Source: an uncultured Opitutales bacterium
GTDB taxonomy: Bacteria > Verrucomicrobiota > Verrucomicrobiia > Opitutales > Intestinicryptomonadaceae
Assembly: GCA_944389315.1 (NCBI GenBank)
Contig: CALXLX010000038.1
Location: forward strand, 1-64,000
Reading direction: 5' to 3'
Length of the DNA stretch: 64,000 bases
Positions 17,440 through 25,469 of the stretch are shown here, in pieces; the stretch's first letter is position 1; every line of letters starts with the position of its first letter. The notes under the pieces were generated by a model. The model was given only the letters and a program-made list of their open reading frames with translations, was not told where the DNA came from and searched no databases. Made by a program: the position numbers and the translations under genes.

Positions 17440-18264
17440 ATGCGCAATCTTAAAATCATCGTATGCCTGTTCTTGTCTTTTTTGCCGGCCTTATCCCAGC
17501 TTCATTCGGAGCAGGCCTCGCCTGCGGAACTTGCGGGCAGCCAATGGAAGGGCAAGAGAACCGCATTCTTGGGCGATTCTATCACGGACAAGCGCCATGT
17601 GGGCACAACGAAAAATTACTGGCAGTATCTGGAGGAATATCTCGGCATAGTGCCTTTGGTTTACGGAATAAACGGCGACACCTTCAAGGGCTTGATAAAG
17701 CAGGCCGAGTCCTTGAAGGCCCGGGAGGGCGCGGCTGTTGACGCGATAATAATATTCGCGGGCACTAACGACTATAACTCCTCGGTAAAGCTCGGCTGCT
17801 GGTACGAGTATGTAGATTCTCCCGCACCCGTAGCGGGCGGCAAGACCCAGATGCGCAAGCGCAGGGTACACTCTTTGGACAAAGATACATTAAAGGGGCG
17901 CATAAATATTCTCATGGGCTATCTAAAGGAGAATTTCCCCGATCAGCAGATAATTGTGCTTACCCCGGTGCATAGGGGCTTTGCGCGTTTCAGCGCAAAC
18001 AACGTTCAGCCAGACGAGAGTTTTCCAAATGCCATCGGCCTATACATAGACGACTACGTCTCTGCCATAAAGGAGACAGCCAATGTGTGGGCCGTTCCCG
18101 TCGTGGATTTAAACAGCATATCCTCCCTGTATCCAAACGCCTCCTCCAATGAAGCGCTCTTCAACCCGCCCAACGATCTCTTGCATCCGAATGCGGAGGG
18201 GCATAGGCGAATGGCTCTTGCTCTTGCCTATATGTTAAAGGCCTATCCTCCCGACTTTAAATAG
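17440..18264 (+). CDS. Secreted SGNH/GDSL hydrolase (carbohydrate esterase-like)
   Basis: From ATG 17440 (274 residues; an alternative ATG is at 17419) the protein has a signal peptide of about 22 residues and then the SGNH blocks. Block I is FLGDSITD with nucleophile Ser47, block II includes the conserved Gly around YGINGDT, block III is GTNDY with Asn110, and block V is DLLHPNAEGH with Asp246 and His249. The fold hydrolyses ester bonds; deacetylation of polysaccharides is plausible in this glycan-degrading setting but is not shown. It is a single gene with no obvious partner. Confidence 0.83.
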   Translation: MRNLKIIVCLFLSFLPALSQLHSEQASPAELAGSQWKGKRTAFLGDSITDKRHVGTTKNYWQYLEEYLGIVPLVYGINGDTFKGLIKQAESLKAREGAAVDAIIIFAGTNDYNSSVKLGCWYEYVDSPAPVAGGKTQMRKRRVHSLDKDTLKGRINILMGYLKENFPDQQIIVLTPVHRGFARFSANNVQPDESFPNAIGLYIDDYVSAIKETANVWAVPVVDLNSISSLYPNASSNEALFNPPNDLLHPNAEGHRRMALALAYMLKAYPPDFK

Positions 18265-18783
18265 GCTATACCCCCCTTATCCAGCTTGATTTTCCCCCTC
18301 CCGTCCTTGCGCGCTTTTTGTCTTTACTTCCATATAAGCGCATGGAATGACCCTGCCCTGCGGGGGAACGCCTAAGTAATGTCGGAGTGATAGAGAAGCA
18401 GTTCCCTTGCCTTTCAAGGCGGGTTTTGCTGTCAGATTGGGATTTATCCCGCTTTTACTATGGAGCCGGGCCGGAATTTTTCCCCTTTTAGTCAGGTGTG
18501 GATCATCTATTGAGGTAGGGAAGCCCCCCTAAGATATCTATTCCGCGCCGGCTCGGAAATAAATGTCTGCCGATAGCTTCCAAGCTCTCCTTTCCCCGCA
18601 AGGTTCCTTTTAAAATGCCTTTTTAACCGTTCAGGCGCCTTAAGACGGGGCGCGCGAATGTTTCTCTCCGCGCGCCCCTCAACATACATAATACTTAGCA
18701 GAAATTTCTGATTTTTGGCAGCGACAAGCCATTGAAAGGCATGCCGTTTTAGCCTAAGGCGGGCGTCTCAGCCCCATCCGCAA
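18265..18783. other. Gene-free, hairpin-rich interval; possible noncoding RNA
   Basis: This interval holds no convincing ORF but several stems: GGGAAC against GTTCCC around 18373-18404, GCCTT-TC-AAGGC near 18410-18423, TTCCG against CGGAA near 18540-18560, and a perfect 10-bp stem GGGGCGCGCG (18647-18656)/CGCGCGCCCC (18669-18678). A rightward terminator closes it. I compared it by eye with tmRNA, RNase P RNA, SRP RNA and 6S RNA and found none of their signature motifs on either strand. Confidence 0.4.
18647..18678. repeat. GC-rich inverted repeat, possible REP-like copy
   Basis: Perfect 10-bp arms enclose a 12-base loop. The left arm and loop start (GGGCGCGCGAATGTTTC) match the repeat at 36206 at all but one position. 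Confidence 0.5.
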
Positions 18784-18813
18784 GAATTCCCGCAAGCGCG
18801 GGAGTTCTTTTTT
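18784..18813 (+). terminator. Rightward orphan terminator before the dnaA 3' end
   Basis: GAATTCCCGC pairs with GCGGGAGTTC (one mismatch) around a 4-base loop and is followed by TTCTTTTTT on the + strand only. No annotated gene reads into it from the left except the SGNH gene 520 bases away. It does not fit dnaA, which ends here from the other direction. Confidence 0.7.
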
Positions 18814-18834
18814 GTCTCCGGGAGAACGGTGGCC

Positions 18835-20199
18835 TTAGAAGGAGAGCATCTTCATTAGATACTCGACGCTGCGCTTGAGGTTTTCGTCGTTCTCCATCGC
18901 ATCCTCCACAGCTTTCTGGGCATACATAACCGTTCCGTGGTCCCTGCCGCCGAAGAGCTGGCCTATCTCCTCAAGAGAATGGGTGGTCAGCTTGCGCGAA
19001 AGATACATGGCTATCTGGCGAGGCACCGTAATCTTTGCGGGCCTTCTGCGGCTTTTCATGTCGTCGACACTTATGTGGTACATCTCGGCGACCTTCGTCT
19101 GTATGACGTCTATGCCTATCTGCGTCTGCCCGTCCTCCTGCACAAACATGGGCCCCAAAAGCTTCTGAGCCTCGTCCAAATCCAGGTTGCCCACAAGCTT
19201 TGTATAGCCCACGACCTTGTTGAGGGCCCCCTCCAGCCTGCGCACATTCTTGGTGATGCGGTGTGCGATAAGGTCTAGTATGGAAGGATCTATGCTCGCG
19301 CCGACCCCTTCGGCCTTCTTGCGCAAGATATTCAGCCTCGTCTCGTAATCGGGCGGCTGTATGTCTATCGAAAGCCCCCATTCAAACCTCGTGATGAGCC
19401 TCTGCTCGAGCTTGGGAACCTCGTTTATGGGCTTGTCGCAGGACAGAACTATCTGCTTTTGAAGCATGAAAAGATCGTTGAACGTGTGGAAGAATTCGTT
19501 CTGGCAGCTCTCCTTGCCTGAGAAGAACTGCACGTCGTCTATCAAAAGCACGTCCACATTCCTGTACCTTTGGCGGAACTTCAATATGTTCTTGTTTGCC
19601 AAGTCGTTGAGGTACTCGTTTACAAAATGCTCGCTGGTTATGTAGACTATGCGCTTTGAAGGGTCGTCCTGAAATATGAAATGAGCTATTGCATGCATCA
19701 GGTGGGTCTTGCCCGTGCCCGAAGCCCCGTATATAAGCAGCGGGTTATACGCCTTTCCGGGCGCCTTTGCCACCGCGAAAGCCGCGGTGTGCGCAAACTG
19801 GTTGCCTTCGCCAACAACAAAGTTCTCGAAGGTGTTGCGCGCGTCTATCGCCGGAGCCTCGACCTGCGTCCTTCGCGCCGCCGGAACTATGGTGTTTATC
19901 TGCTTGTCTGTCGGGGCGTTTGCGACCTCCTCGGCCTCGGCCGCCACCAGCTTTACCGACATGCTCCTGCCCGCCGCCAGACTCAAATGGTTCTTGAGCA
20001 AATCGAGATAATTGTCGGAAATCCACATTGCGGCAAAGTCGCTGTTGGTCTTCAGGACGATCTCGTCGTCCGTCTGCGACAGGCTCTCCATGTTCTCGAA
20101 CCATGCGGCAAACATCTCGGGAGTAATGCTTTTCCTGAGTTCCTCTTTTGCCGTATTCCAGAGTTCGTTTTGAGACATTTCTTTCAAAGGGTACTGCAT
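18835..20199 (-). CDS. dnaA: Chromosomal replication initiator DnaA
   Basis: This 454-residue protein has the DnaA layout. Domain I is about 1-85 (LWNTAKEELRKSITPEMFAAWF), with a variable linker to about 115. The AAA+ domain has Walker A GASGTGKTHLMHA, Walker B VLLIDDVQFF, sensor and box VII text (PPDYETRLNILRKKA). Domain IV ends in the DNA-binding signature GRDHGTVMYAQKAVE. It melts the replication origin in its ATP form. It reads away from a 0.9-kb AT-rich gap containing DnaA boxes, the usual arrangement near oriC; dnaN is not adjacent. Confidence 0.98.
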   Translation of the reverse strand: MQYPLKEMSQNELWNTAKEELRKSITPEMFAAWFENMESLSQTDDEIVLKTNSDFAAMWISDNYLDLLKNHLSLAAGRSMSVKLVAAEAEEVANAPTDKQINTIVPAARRTQVEAPAIDARNTFENFVVGEGNQFAHTAAFAVAKAPGKAYNPLLIYGASGTGKTHLMHAIAHFIFQDDPSKRIVYITSEHFVNEYLNDLANKNILKFRQRYRNVDVLLIDDVQFFSGKESCQNEFFHTFNDLFMLQKQIVLSCDKPINEVPKLEQRLITRFEWGLSIDIQPPDYETRLNILRKKAEGVGASIDPSILDLIAHRITKNVRRLEGALNKVVGYTKLVGNLDLDEAQKLLGPMFVQEDGQTQIGIDVIQTKVAEMYHISVDDMKSRRRPAKITVPRQIAMYLSRKLTTHSLEEIGQLFGGRDHGTVMYAQKAVEDAMENDENLKRSVEYLMKMLSF

Positions 20200-21110
20200 T
20201 TCCTATGCTTGAAGCGTTGGGTTATTCACAAATTTGGCGCTATTGGTGTATGGACGGACAGTTCCGCACAATTAGAACAACTCTCATGGGCTTAAATAGG
20301 CCATTCGGGGCCTTTAATGTATTGTTTCTTGCCTGCATTTGTGGATGTAAATTGTTTGTTGAAAATATGTTGCGATTGGTGTTTGATTTTCTCCCCGGGT
20401 AGTTTACCATAGTGGTAAAAATCCTCCCAAGAGAGTTTTTCCCCATCTGAACGCAAGTATCCGACGTATTCACATAAAGTGCAAGTAATACTTCTTCTCA
20501 ACTTATTAACAAAACCTATGTAAATAAGATTTTGAAAAAATCTCTTGCAAAACCCGGAAATATTTTTCTAGGCCGCGAAGTCTTTTAAATAGGCTTAAAA
20601 AATTTTTCGCCTCCGCGGCAAAACCCAAAAAAGCCGCAAAAGACATTTTTGTTCTCATATTTTTTTTGGCCGCGCTCTTTTTTTTTCGGTCCCCGTGGTA
20701 AATTTTGATTTTCCCGCCATCAGAGGCGCCCTCGAGATAGTTTTTTGACGATTTTTTATAGAAATGCAGTTGGGGTTCTATCACGTTTAGGTTGTGCGCG
20801 GCATGTCGCCGGGAAAATGTATTTTCCGTTTCGCAACAGGAGTAATCCGGCGGGAGCACGCGGGAACATAGCGCATGGAATCCTCATTTTTCGGGAGCGG
20901 CAGGGTTAGGCCAAAGGCGAGACGCATCTTAAGCCGCCCCTTGCAACTGCACGGCAAAAACAAGAAAACATTGTCCCAATGGAGCTTGCATAGATGCCTG
21001 CAAGATGCAATGTTTGTGCCGATATTTTCAAAAACATGTCTGCCCCGCGCCAAAAACCTTAGATTTTTGTTGAATTTTGGCTTTGTTGAGGTACAAAATT
21101 ATTGTATTTT
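20200..21110. other. Candidate origin of replication (oriC) between dnaA and nuoB
   Basis: This 911-base gene-free interval has a perfect DnaA box TTATTCACA (20222-20230) and near matches GTATTCACA (20466-20474), TTATTAACA (about 20503-20511) and the reverse-oriented TGTGGATGT (20340-20348). An inverted repeat TTTACCA/TGGTAAA (about 20403-20418) and long A/T-rich runs (20518-20620, 20660-20760) that could unwind are also present. It also contains the dnaA and nuoB promoters. Open frames inside look accidental. The origin call is inference from boxes, AT content and dnaA proximity; a skew analysis is missing. Confidence 0.55.
20222..20230 (+). promoter_or_regulatory. DnaA box (perfect match)
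   Basis: TTATTCACA fits the consensus TTATNCACA exactly, 22 bases upstream of the dnaA start codon. It may also serve dnaA autoregulation. Confidence 0.65.
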
Positions 21111-21629
21111 ATGAGTGATACCACGGAAAAAGGTTTCGACGTTAAGGGCGAACAGGGTTTTATATACTCTCGCCTCGACGACATTATAAATTGGGTCAGG
21201 GCAAACTCCATATGGCCCCAGCCCATGGGGCTTGCATGTTGCGCAATAGAGCTTATGGCCGTGGGCGGCTCAAGATTCGACATAGGGCGCTTCGGAATGG
21301 AGGTCATGCGCTTCTCCCCGCGCCAGAGCGACTGCATGATAGTCTCGGGAACCGTAACCTACAAAATGGCCGGCGCCGTCAAGCGCATATACGACCAGAT
21401 GGCGGCCCCAAAGTGGGTCATTGCCATGGGGGCGTGCGCGTCGTCGGGCGGAATGTTCCGCTCGTACTCGACGCTGCAGGGGGTGGACAAAATAATACCC
21501 GTGGACGTTTATGTGGCCGGTTGTCCCACAAGGCCCGAGGCGCTTTTGGACGCCCTTGTGCGCCTTCAAGGAAAGATACGCACGGAACATTCCACCAAGG
21601 AGCTGTTCAGCCGCAGCAGATACTGCTAA
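21111..21629 (+). CDS. nuoB: NADH-quinone oxidoreductase subunit B
   Basis: The ATG at 21111 gives 172 residues; an in-frame TTG nine bases earlier is less likely. NuoB carries the terminal 4Fe-4S cluster N2 that passes electrons to quinone. Its ligands are visible: Cys43-Cys44 (LACCAIE), Cys109 (MGACASSGG) and Cys138 ([11 protein letters not shown]). It is the first gene of the complex I operon here. The gene normally before it, nuoA, is not present in the preceding 900 bases or elsewhere in the window. Confidence 0.96.
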   Translation: MSDTTEKGFDVKGEQGFIYSRLDDIINWVRANSIWPQPMGLACCAIELMAVGGSRFDIGRFGMEVMRFSPRQSDCMIVSGTVTYKMAGAVKRIYDQMAAPKWVIAMGACASSGGMFRSYSTLQGVDKIIPVDVYVAGCPTRPEALLDALVRLQGKIRTEHSTKELFSRSRYC

Positions 21630-21690
21630 AGTTTTCCGTCGGGGATGTCTCGGCGTTTTTTTATTTTTGGCCAGCAAATATTTAATTTTT

Positions 21691-22281
21691 ATGGATAGGA
21701 AGAAAATCAGCTCGGCAATGCCGTATCTGAAGGCGCGGGAAGCCGCCGACGGAATGGAGTCTTACAATTGTCCGCCGGACAAGCTCCTTGAGACTGCGGA
21801 AGTTTTAAAGGACGATTACGAGTTTCAGACGCTCGACGACATAGCCGCCATAGACATGGGGCCTGACAGGCCTTCGGGCGGGCGTTTCGGCGCGGTTTAT
21901 CACTTTTACAGCCACACGCGCAAGTTGTATTTGAGGCTCTGCGCGATGTGCGCGGACAACGAGGAGCCCAAGCTGCCGAGCCTTACGGGCCTGTATCTTT
22001 CCGCCGACTGGGCGGAGCGCGAGGCCTACGACTTAATGGGAATAGTCTTTGAGGGGCATCCCCATCTGGCCCGCATACTCATGTGGGACGGCTATCCGTA
22101 CCATCCGCTGCGCAAAGATTTTCCCCTCGCCGGCTTGCCCGCGCCCTTGCCCGATTCCTTCGACGGCAACTATGAGGCCACGGAGGTCAAGCCCGCGCCG
22201 ATGGAGGGCGGCCCCTTCAAAGCCCCTCAGGGGGATTCTTTCGCAGAGGGGCGCGAGCCGCGTTCAAGAGCCCAAATTTAA
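21691..22281 (+). CDS. nuoC: NADH-quinone oxidoreductase subunit C
   Basis: ATG 21691 (196 residues) starts the family-like part; the longer open frame upstream runs through nuoB. The NuoC/30-kDa signature is seen as LSADWAEREAYDLMGIVFEGHPHLARILMWDGYPYHPLRKDFPL, here spread over about residues 108-151. NuoC belongs to the peripheral arm next to NuoD. The C-terminal 40 residues are Pro/Gly-rich and probably flexible. It is encoded separately from NuoD rather than fused as in some proteobacteria. Confidence 0.94.
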   Translation: MDRKKISSAMPYLKAREAADGMESYNCPPDKLLETAEVLKDDYEFQTLDDIAAIDMGPDRPSGGRFGAVYHFYSHTRKLYLRLCAMCADNEEPKLPSLTGLYLSADWAEREAYDLMGIVFEGHPHLARILMWDGYPYHPLRKDFPLAGLPAPLPDSFDGNYEATEVKPAPMEGGPFKAPQGDSFAEGREPRSRAQI

Positions 22282-22293
22282 GGATTTCTCCAC

Positions 22294-23523
22294 ATGCAAA
22301 ACTTTCAGACAAACACCAATCCGATGGCCGATAAAGGCGGTTATTCGCAGGGTCAGATAGGCGAGACAATAACTTTGAACATAGGGCCGTCGCACCCGTC
22401 GACGCACGGCGTTTTGCGCCTTAAGACCGAGTTTGACGGCGATCTGATAACCCGCGTGGAGCCGGTTGTGGGGTATCTGCACCGCGGCCAGGAAAAGATA
22501 GCCGAGAATCTTACCTACAACCAGTTTGTGCCCTTTACCGACAGGCTCGATTATCTTGCCAGCATGTGCAACAACATAGCTTTCGTGCAGTGCGCTGAAA
22601 AGCTTGCCGACATAGACGCCACGCCGCGCTGCAAGGCCGTAAGGGTGATATGCTGCGAGCTCTCGAGGATAGCAAGCCATCTCGTGGGCCTGGCCGCCTA
22701 TGCCATGGACGCCGGGTCAACAACGGGCTTCATGTACTGTTTTACTCAGCGCGAGAAGATATTGACTCTCTTTGAGGCGCTCACGGGCGCGAGAATGACC
22801 GCGTCTTTCGCAAGGGTTGGCGGCATGGCAAGGGATTTGCCCGACGGCTGGCTGGGAAGCGTCAACGTGTTTTTAAACCAGTTTGCGCCCGCTTTGGAGG
22901 AGATAGACAAGTTCATCACGCGCAACAGGATATTTATAGAGAGGACCGAGGGCATAGGCGTTGTCACGGCGCAGCAGGCCATGCAGTACGGCTTCACTGG
23001 CCCGAATCTGCGCGGCAGCGGCATAGACACGGATCTTCGCAAGACGAATCCGTATCTGGGCTACGAGAATTACGACTTCGACGTGCCGATAGGCACCCAC
23101 GGGGACGCGTACGACAGGTGGCTTGTGCGCATGGAGGAGATGAGGCAGAGCTCGCGCATAGTCAGGCAGGCTATGGAGAAGATGCCCGACGGCCCCATAA
23201 ATATAGACGACCCCAAGATAGTCATGCCCCGCAAGGACAAGGTCCTCACGAGCATGGAGGAGCTGATACACAATTTCACGGTGGCCACGCAGGGGCCGGA
23301 TATTCCCAAGGGAGAGGCGTACTTTGAGGCGGACAACCCCAAGGGGGCGCTGGGCTTTTACATAATGAGCATGGGCGGCGGAGTCCCGTACAGGGTGAAG
23401 ATACGCGCGCCAAGCTTTGTGACGCTGAGCGCCCTGCAGCACATACTGCCCGGGCACCACAACAGCGACATAACCGTGGTCCTCGGCTCTTTGGACTTCG
23501 TCTTGGGCGAGTGCGACAGATAA
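22294..23523 (+). CDS. nuoD: NADH-quinone oxidoreductase subunit D
   Basis: This 409-residue protein is the 49-kDa/NuoD subunit. The opening GPSHPSTHGVLRL, the EKIAENLTYNQFVPFTDRLDY block that lines the quinone site, and the C-terminal SLDFVLGECDR are diagnostic. It shapes the quinone pocket together with NuoB. An AAGGA ribosome-binding site precedes the ATG. The start lies 12 bases after nuoC. Confidence 0.97.
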   Translation: MQNFQTNTNPMADKGGYSQGQIGETITLNIGPSHPSTHGVLRLKTEFDGDLITRVEPVVGYLHRGQEKIAENLTYNQFVPFTDRLDYLASMCNNIAFVQCAEKLADIDATPRCKAVRVICCELSRIASHLVGLAAYAMDAGSTTGFMYCFTQREKILTLFEALTGARMTASFARVGGMARDLPDGWLGSVNVFLNQFAPALEEIDKFITRNRIFIERTEGIGVVTAQQAMQYGFTGPNLRGSGIDTDLRKTNPYLGYENYDFDVPIGTHGDAYDRWLVRMEEMRQSSRIVRQAMEKMPDGPINIDDPKIVMPRKDKVLTSMEELIHNFTVATQGPDIPKGEAYFEADNPKGALGFYIMSMGGGVPYRVKIRAPSFVTLSALQHILPGHHNSDITVVLGSLDFVLGECDR

Positions 23524-23545
23524 CGCGGGGGAGGATTTTTTAGAC

Positions 23546-24100
23546 ATGGATATCCCAAAAGAAATAGATTCCAAAATAGACGCCATCATAGCGCAGTATC
23601 CTAAGAAGAAGTCTGCGGCGATGATGTGCATGCATCTTTTTCAGGAGACCTTCGGATATTTCGACGATTCGGCCATAAGGCACATAGCCTCGAGACTGGA
23701 AGTCGAGCCCATAGAGATATACGGAATGGTTTCGTTTTATCCGATGTTCACGCAGAAGCCGCGCGGCAGGATACACATAAAGGTTTGCCGCACGCTCTCT
23801 TGCGCGCTGGCGGGCTCCTACAAGACCGCGAGCGAAATTTCCAAGGCTGTATCCTGCCCGATAGGGGAGACTTCGGATGACGGCATTTACACGCTCGAGT
23901 TTGTCGAGTGCCTTGGAAACTGCGTGAAGGGGCCGAACGTTCAGGTGAACGACAAGCTCTTCGACAACGTGACCCCCGACAGGGCCGAGAAGCTTGTGGA
24001 CACTATAAAGAAGATGGATTCCGACGGCTCTCTTGCGCCGTTGCCTCCGTTCTCCAAGCCTGCGGGCGGGGATTTTGATTCGCCGGAATACAAAGGTTAG
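23546..24100 (+). CDS. nuoE: NADH-quinone oxidoreductase subunit E
   Basis: This 184-residue thioredoxin-fold subunit binds the 2Fe-2S cluster N1a. The four ligands are in VCRTLSCALAGS and VECLGNCVKGPNVQVN. The helical N-terminal part includes MVSFYPMFTQKPRG, typical of NuoE. The C-terminal 25 residues form a Pro-rich tail. It forms the NADH-dehydrogenase module with NuoF and NuoG, and its gene ends three bases before nuoF. Confidence 0.96.
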   Translation: MDIPKEIDSKIDAIIAQYPKKKSAAMMCMHLFQETFGYFDDSAIRHIASRLEVEPIEIYGMVSFYPMFTQKPRGRIHIKVCRTLSCALAGSYKTASEISKAVSCPIGETSDDGIYTLEFVECLGNCVKGPNVQVNDKLFDNVTPDRAEKLVDTIKKMDSDGSLAPLPPFSKPAGGDFDSPEYKG

Positions 24101-24103
24101 ACT

Positions 24104-25468
24104 ATGGCCGCTACTCAAAAAAGAATAATTTACAGACACATAGACCTTGAAGGCTGGTCGGCAGACATAGACTGCTACATGAAGGACGGCGGGTACGAGG
24201 TCTTGAAAAGCGCCGTTGCGCGCCCGCGCGAGGAGCTTTGCGCGGAGGTGGAGAAGTCCAAGATAAAGGGCAGGGGCGGCGCGGGCTTCCCCATGGGAAT
24301 GAAGTGGAAGTTCCTCGACCGCAAGAGCGGCAAGCCCATATATTTGGTCTGCAACGCCGACGAGTCGGAACCCGGAACCTGCAAGGACAGGCCGCTTATA
24401 TACCAGGATCCCCACCAGATTATAGAGGGCATAATGTGCGCCTCCTACGCGGTCAATGCGGCGCACGCCTTTATATATATTAGAGGGGAGTACATCAACG
24501 GCTACCGCATACTCCAAAATGCCGTGGACGAGGCCAAGGCTAAGGGCTTTGTAGGGAAAAACGTCTGCGGGAGCGATTATTCCTGCGAGATTACGATATG
24601 CAGGGGCGGCGGCTGCTATGTATGCGGAGAGGAGACGGGTCTTCTGTCTTCCCTTGCCGGCGGGCGCGGCTATCCGAGGATAAAGCCCCCGTATTTCCCC
24701 GCAGTTATGGGCCTTTACGACTGCCCGACGGTAGTCAACAACGTCGAGAGCCTCTGCTGGGTGCCCCAGATATTCAAGCTCGGCGGGGAGGCGGTCTCAA
24801 AGATAGGCGTGCCGGTTGATCCGGGCACGCACGTTTGGGGCGTCAGCGGCCAGGTGCAAAAGCCGGGCAGGTACGAGATAGAGACGGGCTCCTGCAAGCT
24901 CGGAGAGTTCCTTTACGACATCTGCGGAGGCCCGCTTGCGGGCAGAACTTTCAAGGCGATAATCCCGGGGGGAAGCTCCATGAAAATTTTGAAGTGGGGC
25001 GAGAAATTCAACGTCAAGCGTCCCGACGGAACGGTCGAGGAGCTGCGCGTGGAGGATATCCCGATGGATTCTGCCAGTTTCATGTCCTGCGGCACGGCGA
25101 TAGGCTCCTGCGGAATGATAGTGATGGACAACACTGTGGACATGGCCGAGGCTCTCGCCAATCTCAACGCGTTTTACGCGCACGAGAGCTGCGGGCAGTG
25201 CACGCCCTGCAGGGAGGGGTCGCTCTGGATTTCGCGCATAACCAAGCGCATCTGCGACGGCTGGGGCCGCAAGGAGGATATAGATCTGCTTCTGGACATA
25301 GCAGACAACATCTGCGGCAGGACTATATGCGCGCACGGGGAGTCCGTCGCGTGGCCGGTGCAGAGCAATGTGGGGAAATTCAGGGAGGAGTACCTCTCAA
25401 AGATAGAGCGCCAGGATATGATGGGCGGCCAGGCCCGTCTGGACAACAACTCTTACAGGCTGATTTAG
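24104..25468 (+). CDS. nuoF: NADH-quinone oxidoreductase subunit F
   Basis: This 454-residue flavoprotein binds FMN and NADH through the Gly-rich loop GRGGAGFPMGMKWKF and carries 4Fe-4S cluster N3 through ESCGQCTPCREG plus the Cys in NICGRTICAHG. It is the entry point for electrons from NADH. The CNADESEPGTCKDR block is fully preserved. It lies between nuoE and nuoG with almost no spacing. Confidence 0.97.
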   Translation: MAATQKRIIYRHIDLEGWSADIDCYMKDGGYEVLKSAVARPREELCAEVEKSKIKGRGGAGFPMGMKWKFLDRKSGKPIYLVCNADESEPGTCKDRPLIYQDPHQIIEGIMCASYAVNAAHAFIYIRGEYINGYRILQNAVDEAKAKGFVGKNVCGSDYSCEITICRGGGCYVCGEETGLLSSLAGGRGYPRIKPPYFPAVMGLYDCPTVVNNVESLCWVPQIFKLGGEAVSKIGVPVDPGTHVWGVSGQVQKPGRYEIETGSCKLGEFLYDICGGPLAGRTFKAIIPGGSSMKILKWGEKFNVKRPDGTVEELRVEDIPMDSASFMSCGTAIGSCGMIVMDNTVDMAEALANLNAFYAHESCGQCTPCREGSLWISRITKRICDGWGRKEDIDLLLDIADNICGRTICAHGESVAWPVQSNVGKFREEYLSKIERQDMMGGQARLDNNSYRLI

Positions 25469-25469
25469 T

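Noticed and set aside
18265-18834. tmRNA, RNase P RNA, SRP RNA or 6S RNA
   Set aside because: I looked on both strands for the tmRNA tag frame and T-arm, the RNase P AGTCCGGGC region, the SRP GGAAGCAGCC core and a 6S-like long helix with a central bubble, and found none convincing.
23540-24517. A 325-residue minus-strand open frame
   Set aside because: It is antisense to nuoE and nuoF and has no ribosome-binding site or recognisable domain.
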